From the NCBI GenBank assembly GCA_963795825.1, contig CAWCIW010000005.1, forward strand, positions 744,001 through 808,000: a stretch of DNA of 64,000 bases, read 5' to 3'. Shown here piece after piece: positions 51,169 to 60,389 of the stretch. The notes below the pieces were generated by a model. The model worked only from the letters and a program-made list of their open reading frames with translations, was not told where the DNA came from and did not search any database. The translations under genes and the position numbers were made by a program. Positions within the stretch are counted from its first letter, which is position 1. The number at the start of each line of letters is the position of its first letter. The DNA comes from BOG-908 sp963795825 (lineage in GTDB: Bacteria > Pseudomonadota > Alphaproteobacteria > Acetobacterales > Acetobacteraceae).

Positions 51169-52760
51169 TACCTGAACCGCGGCAGTTCTTCGAAGGTGTG
51201 GTGCGGCGGCGGCGAGCTTACCGTCCACTCCAGGGTGGTGGCACCCTCGCCCCAGTAATTGTCGGCCACGGCAACCTTCGAGGTGAAGGTGCGGAAGACG
51301 ACGTAGAGGAAGATCAGCACCGACAACGCGCCGACATACGAGCCGATCGAGGCTACCTGGTTCCAGCCGGCAAAAGCGTCCGGATAGTCGGGGTAGCGGC
51401 GCGGCATGCCGGCAGCACCCAGGAAGTGCATCGGGAAGAAGGTGAGGTTCACGCCGATGAACGTCACCCAGAAATGCACCTTGCCCCAGAACTCGGGATA
51501 CTGGTGGCCGCTCATCTTGCCGATCCAGTAGTACCAGCCGGCAAAGATGGAGAACACCGCGCCGAGCGACAGCACGTAATGGAAGTGGGCGACGACGTAG
51601 TAGGTGTTGTGCAGGATCTGGTCGAGGCCGGCGTTCGAGAGCACCACGCCGGTCACGCCGCCGACGGTGAACAGGAAGATGAATCCGATCGCCCAGAGCA
51701 TCGGCGTCTTCATCTCGATCGAGCCGCCCCACATCGTGGCGATCCAGGAGAAGATCTTGATGCCCGTGGGCACCGCGATGATCATCGTGGCCGCCATGAA
51801 GTAGGCGCGGGTATCGACCGACATGCCGCTGACGAACATGTGGTGCGCCCAGACCACGAACCCGACCACGCCGATCGCCACCATCGCGTAGGCCATGCCC
51901 AGATAGCCGAACACCGGCTTCTTGGAGAAGGTGCTGATGACGTGGCTGATGATGCCGAAGCCCGGCAGGATCATGATGTAGACTTCGGGGTGGCCGAAGA
52001 ACCAGAACAGATGCTGCCACAGCACCGGATCGCCGCCGCCTTGCGGGTCGAAGAACGACGTGCCGAAGTTACGGTCGAAGATCAGCATGGTGATCGCACC
52101 GGCGAGCACCGGCAGGCTGAGCAGCAGCAGGAACGCGGTGACCAGCATCGCCCAGATGAACAGCGGCATCTTGTGCAGCGTCATGCCCGGGGTGCGCATG
52201 TTGAAGATCGTGGTGATGAAGTTCAGCGCGCCGAGCAGCGAGGAGATGCCGGCGAGATGCAGCGCGAACAGCGTGAAGTCCATGCCCGGGCCGGATTCGT
52301 AGGTCGCGTTGGACAAAGGCGGATACAGCGTCCAGCCGGAGCCGCTCTCGCCCATCAGCAAGCCGGTGATGATCAGCGCAAAAGCCGGGATCAGCAGCCA
52401 GAAGCTGATGTTGTTCAGGCGGGGGAACGCCATGTCCGGCGCACCGATCATCAGCGGGATGAACCAGTTGCCGAAGCCGCCGATCAGCGCCGGCATCACG
52501 GTGAAGAAGATCATGATCAGGCCGTGCGCCGTCACGATGGTGTTCCACTCCTGGCCGCTGGTGATCAGCGTGTTGCCGGGATGGGAGAGCTGCGCGCGCA
52601 TGATGATGGAGAGCACGCCACCGGTGAGCCCCGCGATGACCGCGAATATCAGGTAGAGAGTGCCGATATCCTTGTGGTTCGTGCTGAAAAGCCAGCGCTG
52701 CGCGAAGGTCGGCTCGTGATGCACCCCGTGCGCGTGCGTGTCATGTGTGGTGGCGGACAT
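51168..52760 (-). CDS. ctaD: aa3-type cytochrome c oxidase subunit I, A1-type
   Basis: A 530-residue catalytic subunit. It starts MSATTHDTHAHGVHHEPTFA. Ligands: the heme a His in VTAHGLIMIFFTVMP, the CuB His, Tyr and proton-gating Glu in FGHPEVYIMILPGFG (the GHPEV motif of A1 enzymes), WAHHMFVSGM, and YVVAHFHYVLSLGA. Subunit I of the other oxidase in this window carries YSHPAV instead. It starts 1 base before ctaC ends its spacing. Confidence 0.97.
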   Translation of the reverse strand: MSATTHDTHAHGVHHEPTFAQRWLFSTNHKDIGTLYLIFAVIAGLTGGVLSIIMRAQLSHPGNTLITSGQEWNTIVTAHGLIMIFFTVMPALIGGFGNWFIPLMIGAPDMAFPRLNNISFWLLIPAFALIITGLLMGESGSGWTLYPPLSNATYESGPGMDFTLFALHLAGISSLLGALNFITTIFNMRTPGMTLHKMPLFIWAMLVTAFLLLLSLPVLAGAITMLIFDRNFGTSFFDPQGGGDPVLWQHLFWFFGHPEVYIMILPGFGIISHVISTFSKKPVFGYLGMAYAMVAIGVVGFVVWAHHMFVSGMSVDTRAYFMAATMIIAVPTGIKIFSWIATMWGGSIEMKTPMLWAIGFIFLFTVGGVTGVVLSNAGLDQILHNTYYVVAHFHYVLSLGAVFSIFAGWYYWIGKMSGHQYPEFWGKVHFWVTFIGVNLTFFPMHFLGAAGMPRRYPDYPDAFAGWNQVASIGSYVGALSVLIFLYVVFRTFTSKVAVADNYWGEGATTLEWTVSSPPPHHTFEELPRFR

Positions 52761-52761
52761 C

Positions 52762-53628
52762 TTAGTGCTCCGACGCCGAAGCCAGGCGGGTATTGCCCTC
52801 GAGGCTTGCGTTGTTGAACTTGGCGGGCGCCTGGGCAAGCCAGGTCTTGAAGTCTTCGACGCTGAGCGCGTGTATGCTGATCGGCATCACGCTGTGGTTC
52901 GTGCCGCAGATCTGGTTGCATTCGCCGTAATAGTCACCCGGCTTGTCCACATTCACCCAGGTCTCGATGGTGCGGCCGGGTATAGCATAGCGCTGAACGC
53001 CGAGGCTCGGGATGAAGAAGCTGTGTATCACGTCGCCGCTGGTGGTCAGGATGCGGATATCCTTACCGGCGGGTAGCACGAGCTGGTTGTCCACCGCGAG
53101 GTGGCGCATGTGGTTCTGCTTCTGCTCGGGCGTCAGGTCCTCGTCATGGACCATGTAGCTGTCGTAGTGCAGGCCCTTGGCGTCCGGGTAGGTATATTCC
53201 CAATACCATTGATGGCCGGTCACCTTCACCGTCATGTAAGGGTCGTGCGTGCGATCCTCGAAATACACCAGCCGGAAGCTCGGTATGGCGATCACCACCA
53301 GGATGAGCACCGGGATCGCCGTCCAGGCCACTTCCAGCGCCGAGTGGTGGCTGAGCTTGCCGGCCACCGGATTACGCTTGGCGCTGTAGCGCCACGAGAC
53401 ATAGGCCAGCAGGCCGGCCACGAACACGGTGATCGCCACGATGATGTAGGTGACCAGGCCGTTGAGCGACTGGATACCTTCCTCGACGGGGCTGTGGGCG
53501 TGCTGCATGCCCATCTGCCACGGCGCGGGTGTCTGCGCCACGGCCGGATGGGCCAGCAGCGCGGACGCGGCCAGCCCGAGTATCGCGGGGGCCAAGTAGG
53601 CGGCGCTGCGCCTGGCGGAAAGCTTCAT
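52762..53628 (-). CDS. ctaC: aa3-type cytochrome c oxidase subunit II
   Basis: A 288-residue subunit with a signal peptide (MKLSARRSAAYLAPAILGLA to HPAVAQ) and two membrane helices (about 50-120). The CuA cupredoxin domain carries GECNQICGTNHSVMPISI. There is no fused cytochrome c. It accepts electrons from a soluble or membrane cytochrome c. First gene of the operon; the ATG at 53628 opens the signal peptide. Upstream lies a divergent-type gap to the methyltransferase gene on the same strand. Confidence 0.95.
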   Translation of the reverse strand: MKLSARRSAAYLAPAILGLAASALLAHPAVAQTPAPWQMGMQHAHSPVEEGIQSLNGLVTYIIVAITVFVAGLLAYVSWRYSAKRNPVAGKLSHHSALEVAWTAIPVLILVVIAIPSFRLVYFEDRTHDPYMTVKVTGHQWYWEYTYPDAKGLHYDSYMVHDEDLTPEQKQNHMRHLAVDNQLVLPAGKDIRILTTSGDVIHSFFIPSLGVQRYAIPGRTIETWVNVDKPGDYYGECNQICGTNHSVMPISIHALSVEDFKTWLAQAPAKFNNASLEGNTRLASASEH

Positions 53629-53769
53629 GTGGATCGGGGTCCCGTCTGGTCGAGAGGCCGGGCATGGCCGGTGCTCCATCGGATATCGGAGCGTCTGGTA
53701 CAGATCAAGGTGCGGCGCGGTATTTGCCTGTCCGGTTGTGGCGGAAAGGACCTGTGCGCGCAGGCCGCG

Positions 53770-54393
53770 TCAGCGCGGCAGGCGCAGCAGCGTGAACAGG
53801 CCGGCGGGCGGCACCGGCTCGAACACCGCCTCGCGCGGGATGTTCGGCCCGAACAGGTCTTCCGGCGCGAAATCCGGATGCCAGCCCAGCGAGCGCGACA
53901 GCGGGGCCATCGCGCGTTCGATCGCCCGGCGCGGGCCGCGCGACGCCACGAAATGGTTGACGAACAGGATGTGGCCGCCAGGGCGCACCACGCGCCGCAG
54001 CTCGGCCAGCAGCAGCCGCGGGTTGGGCACCACGGAGGCCACGAACATGCTCGCCGCGATATCGAAGCTGGCATCGGCGAAATCGGTGGCCTCGGCGTCC
54101 TGCTCCAGCAGCGCCTCCACATGCGAAAGGCCCTCCGCCTCCACCCGGGCGCGGGCATGTGCCAGCATGTCGGTCGAGAGATCGATGCCGGTCACCCGCT
54201 TGGACCTGTCATAGAGCGGCAAGGCCAGCCCGGTGCCCACGCCCACCTCCAGCACATGCCGGCCCGGCAGGCTGTTGATGAAGGTGATCGCGCGCATGCG
54301 CGCAGGACGCGAAATGCGCCCGAAGGCGGCGTCGTAGAACACCGCCTGGCGGCGGTAGGCGGTTCGAACCGCATCGGCATCTAGCTTGGTCAC
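53770..54393 (-). CDS. Class I SAM methyltransferase, PE N-methyltransferase (PmtA)-like
   Basis: About 207 residues. SAM motifs: HVLEVGVGTGLALPLYD, then VTGIDLSTDMLAHARARV and DASFDIAASMFVASVVPNP. The opening YRRQAVFYDAAFGRISRPAR and the closing FEPVPPAGLFTLLRLP are typical of Rhodobacter-type PmtA enzymes, which methylate phosphatidylethanolamine. A GTG start at 54393 is favoured. It is the second PmtA-like candidate in the window (the other is at 13407) and belongs to the other PmtA subfamily. Confidence 0.8.
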   Translation of the reverse strand: MTKLDADAVRTAYRRQAVFYDAAFGRISRPARMRAITFINSLPGRHVLEVGVGTGLALPLYDRSKRVTGIDLSTDMLAHARARVEAEGLSHVEALLEQDAEATDFADASFDIAASMFVASVVPNPRLLLAELRRVVRPGGHILFVNHFVASRGPRRAIERAMAPLSRSLGWHPDFAPEDLFGPNIPREAVFEPVPPAGLFTLLRLPR

Positions 54394-54476
54394 GTGCAGC
54401 GCGTAGCCTATCGGCAAGCGTGCGTCATCCCTCTGCCGCGCAAGATTACGCAAGCTGCCGACATGCGCGCCGTGCC

Positions 54477-54686
54477 TCAGGCCTGCTGGGAGAGGTTGAC
54501 CGCGGCGGCGCGGCCGTTCTGCTGCTGCTCCACCTCGAAGCCCACGCGCTGGCCCTCATTGAGATTGCGCAGCCCGGCCTTCTGCACCGCGCTGATATGG
54601 ACGAAGATGTCGCCGCCCCCGGTCTCCGGCGCGATGAAGCCGTAGCCCTTGGTGGGGTTGAACCATTTCACTGTACCGCTGGTCAT
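54477..54686 (-). CDS. cspA: Cold-shock domain protein
   Basis: A 69-residue RNA-binding protein with RNP1 (KWFNPTKGYGFIAPE) and RNP2 (DIFVHISAV). It melts RNA structure and can act at low temperature or constitutively. AGGGAGAGCG precedes the ATG. The 274-base region upstream (54687-54960) has no other gene and could hold a structured leader, but I see no clear element. Confidence 0.93.
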   Translation of the reverse strand: MTSGTVKWFNPTKGYGFIAPETGGGDIFVHISAVQKAGLRNLNEGQRVGFEVEQQQNGRAAAVNLSQQA

Positions 54687-54960
54687 GTCTGTCGCTCTCC
54701 CTGTGCGCGGTGCCGGGATCATTGGAGCGTCGGGGGCGGGCGTTACGCGTGACGCAGGCTGCCTGCGCAGGGTGGCACACGAGAGCGGCCCGCCCCGGCG
54801 GTCCGGCTTGCCGCAACCGGGAAACGCTAGCAAGCATCAGGATCGTCAGCAACGCTGCAGCAATTTCTTGCTACCTGGCGCAGGCTCGGTCATTTTGGGT
54901 TGGCATGAAGGTGCGCGCAGCCAGCGCGCAGGACCATTCGGAGACCGCGCGTTGTATATC

Positions 54961-55146
54961 ATGATGTGGATTTCCGAGAACCGCATGTGGTTCATGGCCG
55001 GCACGGCGGCGTTCCTCTGGGCGTTCGCCAATTACTGGTACCTGCGCGGCGACATCGCGCGCCTGAAGCGGGAGAACAAGGCGCATTCCTGGAGCGTGGA
55101 TATGGCGGCCAAGACGAGCAAGGGCGGCAAACGCATCATCCGCTAG
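54961..55146 (+). CDS. Short membrane-anchored hypothetical protein
   Basis: A 61-residue protein with one N-terminal helix (MWFMAGTAAFLWAFANYWYL) and a basic cytoplasmic tail (AAKTSKGGKRIIR). No family recognised. No strong ribosome-binding site is visible, which lowers confidence. It is convergent with the GGDEF-EAL gene. Confidence 0.5.
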   Translation: MMWISENRMWFMAGTAAFLWAFANYWYLRGDIARLKRENKAHSWSVDMAAKTSKGGKRIIR

Positions 55147-55169
55147 ACGGATTGCGGCAGTAGCCGCCT

Positions 55170-57446
55170 CTATTGCGCATAGCCGCGCGCGCCGACCATC
55201 GCCGGGATGCGCGCCGCCACGTTCGAGATGATCTCCGGCACGCCCATCGCCGGGCGCGGCGGGCTGAACAGGTGGCCCTGCACCTCGGTGCAGCCCTCCA
55301 CGCGCAGCCAGTGGAGCTGCTCCTCGGTCTCCACGCCTTCGACCAGCGTATCGAGTTCGAGGTGGCCGCACAGGCCGAGCACCGCGCGTATGATGGTGCC
55401 GCCGTCGCCGTGCAGATCGGCCAGGAAGCTCGCGTCGATCTTCACCTTGTCGAAGGGGAATGAGCGCAGATAGCTCAATGACGAATAGCCGGTGCCGAAA
55501 TCGTCCAGCGCCAGCCGCACGCCAAGGGCCTGCAGGCGGCGCATGGTGGCCAGCACGTCGCCCATGTCGCGCATCACCACGCCCTCGGTGATCTCCAGCT
55601 CGAGCCGGCCCGGCGCCAGCCGCGTGTCGCGCAGCGCGCCGGCGACGATGGCGATGATGTCCGACCGCTCGAACTGCACCGGCGAGAGATTGACCGCGAC
55701 CCGCGTGTTGGCCGGCCAGCGCGTGGCCTCCTGGCAGGCCTGGCGCAGCACCCATTCGCCAATCGGCGCGATCAGCCCGGTCTCCTCGGCAATCGGGATG
55801 AACCGCCCGGGCATCACCAGCCCGAGCACCGGGTGGTGCCAGCGCAGCAGCGCCTCGAATCCGCTGACCCGGCGCGGCTCCAGCGACACCAGCGGCTGGT
55901 AGTACACCTCGAGCTGGTTGCCGGCCAACGCCTCGCGCAAATCGATCTCCAGCGCGCGCCGCGTGCGCACCGTCTCCTCCATCGCGGGATCGAAGATGCG
56001 GTAGGCGTCACCGCCCTCGGCCTTTACGAAATACAGCGCGATGTCCGCGCTGCGCAGCAGATCCGTGAGCTGCTCGCCGCCGGTGGGATACAGCGCCACG
56101 CCGACGCTGGCGCTGATCCGCAGATGGTAGCCGTCCACCTCGTACATCTTGGAGAGTTCGCTGACCACGAAACGCGCCAGCGACGTGCTGTCGCGCCGCT
56201 GCTGGCGGCACAGCCGGACGATGGCGAATTCGTCGCCGCCGAGGCGCATCACCCTGTCGTCCTCGCCGGCGCACAGGCGCAGCCGGTCGGCCACCTGGCG
56301 CAGCAGCGAGTCGCCCACAGGGTGGCCGCGCGTGTCGTTGACCTGCTTGAAGCCGTCGAGGTCGATGAGCAGCACCGCGGCCGACAGCCCGTCGCGCCGC
56401 GCAGCGGTGAAGCGGCGGGCCATCGTGTCGGTGAAATAGCGCCGGTTGCCGAGCCCGGTCAGCGGATCCATCAGCGCCTGTTCGCCAAGCCGTTCGCGCA
56501 GCAGGTAGTTGGACAGGATCAGCCGCGTGGCGATCAGCGCGCCGCTCGCCAGCGCCAGCATCACCGCCAGCACGATTTGCCGGAGGTGGAAGAAGTCGCT
56601 GAGCGCCACGTTGGTGTTGAAGCTCTGGGTGACGACGATCGGCAGCGTCTCGGGCGCCTGCACGCCGACCAGGCGGTCCACCCCGCCCACCCTGTCCTCG
56701 AGCTGGCCGCTGGCCGTGCGATGCGCCAGCACGAAGGCGGGATCCTCCGCCGAAGGGCGTTCCAGCAGCGCGCGCCCGAGATGCTGGCTGCGCGCGATGA
56801 ACGCCGCGTCGCTCAGCCGCTGCACCGTGCTGACCACGCCGGGGCTGGTGCTCTGGCGCGCGATCATGTCGGACAGCACCATAGGATCGAGCCAGATCAC
56901 CGCCTGGCCGTCCTCGGCGCCCGCTTTGTCGTGCAGCAGCCACACGGTCTGCACGGTCCAGCTTCCCGTGGCGACGTTCAGCACCGGAACCCCGATCTGC
57001 AGGCCGGCCTCGTTGGGCGGCGGGTCGGCCGCGCTGAGCACCGGCTCGAGCATGGTGCCGGGCCAGCCGCCGGCGTCGCTGGTCCAGGCGAGGCGGCCGT
57101 GGCGGTAGATGTTGACCGCCTTGATCCCGGAATGATTGGCCAGCACGTCGTCATGCAGCTGTTCGTCGATCGCCTGCACGCCGGCGAGATTGCCCGAATT
57201 GACCAGGCGGCCGCGCGTCTGCGCCAGTGTCTGCAAGGTTTGTGCGGCTTCGAAGATGCGCAGCATGGTCTGCTCGACGGCCGAGGCGCCCGCTTCGGCG
57301 CGGGCGAGCACGGCCTGGCGCCCGGTGCGCTCGGCCTGGTTGAGCGAGGTTAGCGTGCCGGCGACCAGCAGAAGGGTGAGCAGGGCCCAGCTGCCGTAAG
57401 CCACGGCGGCTGCGCGGGTCGTGCGTCGAAGGAAGTCTGCCAGCAT
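55170..57446 (-). CDS. Membrane GGDEF-EAL cyclic-di-GMP signalling protein
   Basis: A 758-residue protein. Two membrane helices (SWALLTLLLVAGTLTSLN and IVLAVMLALASGALIATRLI) bracket a periplasmic sensor domain of about 250 residues. The GGDEF domain follows with an intact signature (RLGGDEFAIVRL) and DPLTGLGNRRYF. The EAL domain has SGFEALLRWHHPV, EITEGVVMRDMG and DDFGTGYSSLSYLRSFPFDK, so both synthase and phosphodiesterase residues look preserved. The net activity cannot be told from sequence. The start at 57446 places the first helix near the N-terminus. Confidence 0.93.
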   Translation of the reverse strand: MLADFLRRTTRAAAVAYGSWALLTLLLVAGTLTSLNQAERTGRQAVLARAEAGASAVEQTMLRIFEAAQTLQTLAQTRGRLVNSGNLAGVQAIDEQLHDDVLANHSGIKAVNIYRHGRLAWTSDAGGWPGTMLEPVLSAADPPPNEAGLQIGVPVLNVATGSWTVQTVWLLHDKAGAEDGQAVIWLDPMVLSDMIARQSTSPGVVSTVQRLSDAAFIARSQHLGRALLERPSAEDPAFVLAHRTASGQLEDRVGGVDRLVGVQAPETLPIVVTQSFNTNVALSDFFHLRQIVLAVMLALASGALIATRLILSNYLLRERLGEQALMDPLTGLGNRRYFTDTMARRFTAARRDGLSAAVLLIDLDGFKQVNDTRGHPVGDSLLRQVADRLRLCAGEDDRVMRLGGDEFAIVRLCRQQRRDSTSLARFVVSELSKMYEVDGYHLRISASVGVALYPTGGEQLTDLLRSADIALYFVKAEGGDAYRIFDPAMEETVRTRRALEIDLREALAGNQLEVYYQPLVSLEPRRVSGFEALLRWHHPVLGLVMPGRFIPIAEETGLIAPIGEWVLRQACQEATRWPANTRVAVNLSPVQFERSDIIAIVAGALRDTRLAPGRLELEITEGVVMRDMGDVLATMRRLQALGVRLALDDFGTGYSSLSYLRSFPFDKVKIDASFLADLHGDGGTIIRAVLGLCGHLELDTLVEGVETEEQLHWLRVEGCTEVQGHLFSPPRPAMGVPEIISNVAARIPAMVGARGYAQ

Positions 57447-57659
57447 TGGCAGCAATGTAGCGCGTTCTGCGCCCAAGATGAACTAATCGTGAGGAGCTGG
57501 TGAGATTGTTTCGTAAGTTGGTACGTTTGCACCAAACCTTAAAGAACAGACGCTTTTTCAGCCAAAAAGCTCAAAACCGTCTAGTTTTTTGCCAAACGCG
57601 CTGCAAAGGCCTGTTTGCCAGCAAGCCGCGTCAGAATGGATGAACCCGCCCACGCCACC

Positions 57660-57718
57660 GAGGAAGCAAAAGTTTTTTGTTTCTTTTTTTCAAAAAAGAA
57701 AGCGCTTGCTTGCCTTCT
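57660..57718. repeat. Half palindromic junction repeat, with a decayed partner
   Basis: One clear arm (GCAAAAGTTTTTTG, then T-tract/A-tract hairpin, GCGCTTGCTTGCC) next to the DUF4175 stop. A degenerate partner may lie at 57550-57595 (GCTTTTTCAGCCAAAAAGC, then CTAGTTTTTTGCC). Together they fill much of the gap 57447-57719 upstream of the GGDEF-EAL gene. Confidence 0.72.
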
Positions 57719-57719
57719 C

Positions 57720-60389
57720 TCAGAACGGCCGCAACAACCGATCGATATAATCCAGCTCCCCCTTAGGCCGCCCCCGATCCGCCCCACGACGCCTGAGCTC
57801 CTCCTGGATCGCCCGGCTGCGCCCGCGCTCCATCTCGTCCGGCACGCGCAGATCCGGATCCTCCGCCGCGGTGCCGCTGCCATCCACCTGCCGCCCGAAC
57901 GGGTCGCGCTTGCCGCCGAGATGGCCGTCGCCGGAACCATCCTCGCCCTCCTGCGTGCCCTGGCCGGACTGGCCGCCGGGCTGCAGGCTGAGTTGCAGGC
58001 CCGGCGCGCCGCCTTGCCCCTTCTGGTCCTTGGCCATCGACTGCGCGCCCTGCTGCAGGGCCGCGATCGCGCGGCCGATGGCGTCGCGCGCCGGCGGATC
58101 GTCGTTCCTGGCCAGCGCAGCGGCGGCCTCGTCCATCGCCCGGCCGGCCTCGTCCAGTTTGGCCGGCGGGGTGTGGCCGGACTGGCCCACGCCCTGCTTG
58201 AGGGCATCGAGCGCGCGATGCAGCGCGCGCTGCGTACGGGCGTCCGCGGTCTGGGTATCCGGCTTGGACGACGGCGCGGGCTGTGCGGGCGCACCCTGCC
58301 CAGCCGACGGTGAATTTTGTGCCAGATCCGGCGGCGAACCCTGGGCGAGATCGGGTGGCGCCTGCCCGGATGGCTGGCCGGGATCCTCGGTGCCCTGCGG
58401 CGGCGACCCGTCGAGCAGGCCCGGATCCAGGCCGCCGAACACCGGCGGCAGGCGGAATTGCGGCCGCGGCGCGCGCGACTGGGCGTGGTCCAGAAGCGTG
58501 GTCTCGCGCTGCACCATGTCCTGCACGGCGCCCATCTGCTGGCGGCCCTTCTGCTGCGCCTGCTGCTGCTGGCGCGCCTCGGCCTGGCTCATGATGTGCG
58601 CGTTCTTGAGCTGCTCCATCATCTGGTTGAGCTGCGCCATCGCCTGCTTCGCGTCGTCGGTGCGGCCATCCTTGAGCGCGTCTTCGAGCTTCTTGATCGC
58701 GCGGTCTATCGCGTTGGAAGAAAGGTGCTGGCTCTGAGGATCGAAATGCTCGAGCGCACCCTGTTTCATCGCCTGGCGCGCCATCTCGGCCAGCCTGCGG
58801 TCCAGCGCCTGCCGCAGCGCCTGCAGCTTCTCCGACAGCGCGCGGTCCGACAGCTTGCCGTGCGCATGGTCTTCCAGCGCGCGGCGCAAATTCTCGCGCG
58901 CCTCGTCGAGCGCCGCGGTGGCGGCGTCGGGCAGCGCGCCGTCAAGTGCCAGCGCCAGCATCCACAGGCGCTGCTGGACCTGCGCCACGGCGGCCGCGTC
59001 CGGCTTGGCTTCCAGCAGGGCGGCGGCGGCGGACAGGTTCAGTATCACGCCGGATCCCGCCAGGCCCGCCACCGCCGGGGCGAGCGGCGCTTCGGCCAGG
59101 GCGCCCAGTTCGGTGGCCGCCTCGTCGGTCTGGTCGGGGTGCAGCGCCAGGCGGCGGCGCAGATCGGCGATGGCGCGCGCCAGCGGATGATGGAACTGGC
59201 GGGCCGGCAGCACGAAATCCACCGGCGCGCTGCTTGCGTGCTGGCCGCTGACGTCGCGCGCATCCAGCACGCCGGTGACGGTCAGCCCGGCGTACGGGTT
59301 GGCCGACAGGTCGGGCGTGGCGGCACCTTTGGCCTGTTTCGGCGTGCCGGGCAGCGGCAACGGCAGACGCAGCGCGGGCAGGTCGTCACGCTTCTGCGGA
59401 CGCAATTCCGCCTGCAGGGACGCCACGCCCCAGCGCTGCGCCACCTGCCACGGCAGCGACGTGGCCGGCGAGGTGCCCGCACGTCCCGGCAGCTTGGCCC
59501 AGGCCACGCTCGGCTTCTCGTTGGGGATCAGTGTCACCGTCCAGCCCGCCAGGTCGAAGAAGCGGCCGCCGACCAGCAGCTTGCCCGCCGACGCCAGCAC
59601 GCCGGAGGCCTGGTAGCTGCCCTGCCCCAGTTTCTCCACCCGCATCTTGGCGCCGGCCAGGCTCACCTGCGGCCGTCCGCCTAGCCCGGTCAGGCTCATC
59701 GTCAGGCGCGAGCCGGTGGGCACGCGCAGCGCGCCGCCATGTTCCGGCAGGAACACCGGCGCCAGCCCGGTATAGGCGGGCGGCTGTATCCAGCCCTGGA
59801 TGGTCGGCGCGGGGCCGGCGATCCCGCCGGGCAGGCCGGGCAGCAGGAAGCCGCCGAGCCGGGCGCCCGCCTGTGGCCCGGCCACCACCAGGGCGGCGGC
59901 CAGCAGCAGCACGGCGCCGGCCCGCAGCGCATAGGGATCGTGGGCGGCGAGCTGGGCGTCCGGCCGGCGCAGGCGCAGGCGTGCCAGGGCGGCCTGTGCG
60001 CGCGCCTGGTGCGAGCGCCAGATCGCAGCACCGGCATCGCCGCCGGCCGGCGTGTCGCGCAGCGTGGCGAACGGCCGGTGCGCCAGGCCAGAGTCGCGCT
60101 CGAGGCGGCGCTCGGCGTCGGTCTCGCCGGGTAGCGCGGCGGCAAAGGCGACGGCGCCGCGCCAGAGCAGCACGGCGACGCCGGCCAGGCAGGCAAGGTC
60201 GGCTACCAGATGCAGCCAGCCGGGCAGCACCGCGACCACGCCGGACAGAGCGAGGGCGGCGATCAGACACAGCACCGCCAGCACCGGCCAGAAGGCGCGC
60301 ACGAGGCGTTCCCAGCCGAGCACCAGGCGCGCGGCCAGGCGATAGGTGGCAAGCCTGCGGTTCGGGCGCGTCGCGGCGGTCTGGTTCAT
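57720..60389 (-). CDS. DUF4175 (TIGR02302-type) membrane protein
   Basis: An 889-residue protein. Two or three N-terminal helices (WPVLAVLCLIAALALSGVVA; LVADLACLAGVAVLLWRGA; AVLLLAAALVVAG) are followed by a beta-rich periplasmic region, a long coiled coil (about 480-640) and a Gln/Gly/Pro-rich disordered region. The conserved C-terminus is RPKGELDYIDRLLRPF. The family is alphaproteobacterial, linked to lysA, and without a settled function. Its start overlaps the lysA stop (ATGA). Confidence 0.9.
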   Translation of the reverse strand: MNQTAATRPNRRLATYRLAARLVLGWERLVRAFWPVLAVLCLIAALALSGVVAVLPGWLHLVADLACLAGVAVLLWRGAVAFAAALPGETDAERRLERDSGLAHRPFATLRDTPAGGDAGAAIWRSHQARAQAALARLRLRRPDAQLAAHDPYALRAGAVLLLAAALVVAGPQAGARLGGFLLPGLPGGIAGPAPTIQGWIQPPAYTGLAPVFLPEHGGALRVPTGSRLTMSLTGLGGRPQVSLAGAKMRVEKLGQGSYQASGVLASAGKLLVGGRFFDLAGWTVTLIPNEKPSVAWAKLPGRAGTSPATSLPWQVAQRWGVASLQAELRPQKRDDLPALRLPLPLPGTPKQAKGAATPDLSANPYAGLTVTGVLDARDVSGQHASSAPVDFVLPARQFHHPLARAIADLRRRLALHPDQTDEAATELGALAEAPLAPAVAGLAGSGVILNLSAAAALLEAKPDAAAVAQVQQRLWMLALALDGALPDAATAALDEARENLRRALEDHAHGKLSDRALSEKLQALRQALDRRLAEMARQAMKQGALEHFDPQSQHLSSNAIDRAIKKLEDALKDGRTDDAKQAMAQLNQMMEQLKNAHIMSQAEARQQQQAQQKGRQQMGAVQDMVQRETTLLDHAQSRAPRPQFRLPPVFGGLDPGLLDGSPPQGTEDPGQPSGQAPPDLAQGSPPDLAQNSPSAGQGAPAQPAPSSKPDTQTADARTQRALHRALDALKQGVGQSGHTPPAKLDEAGRAMDEAAAALARNDDPPARDAIGRAIAALQQGAQSMAKDQKGQGGAPGLQLSLQPGGQSGQGTQEGEDGSGDGHLGGKRDPFGRQVDGSGTAAEDPDLRVPDEMERGRSRAIQEELRRRGADRGRPKGELDYIDRLLRPF

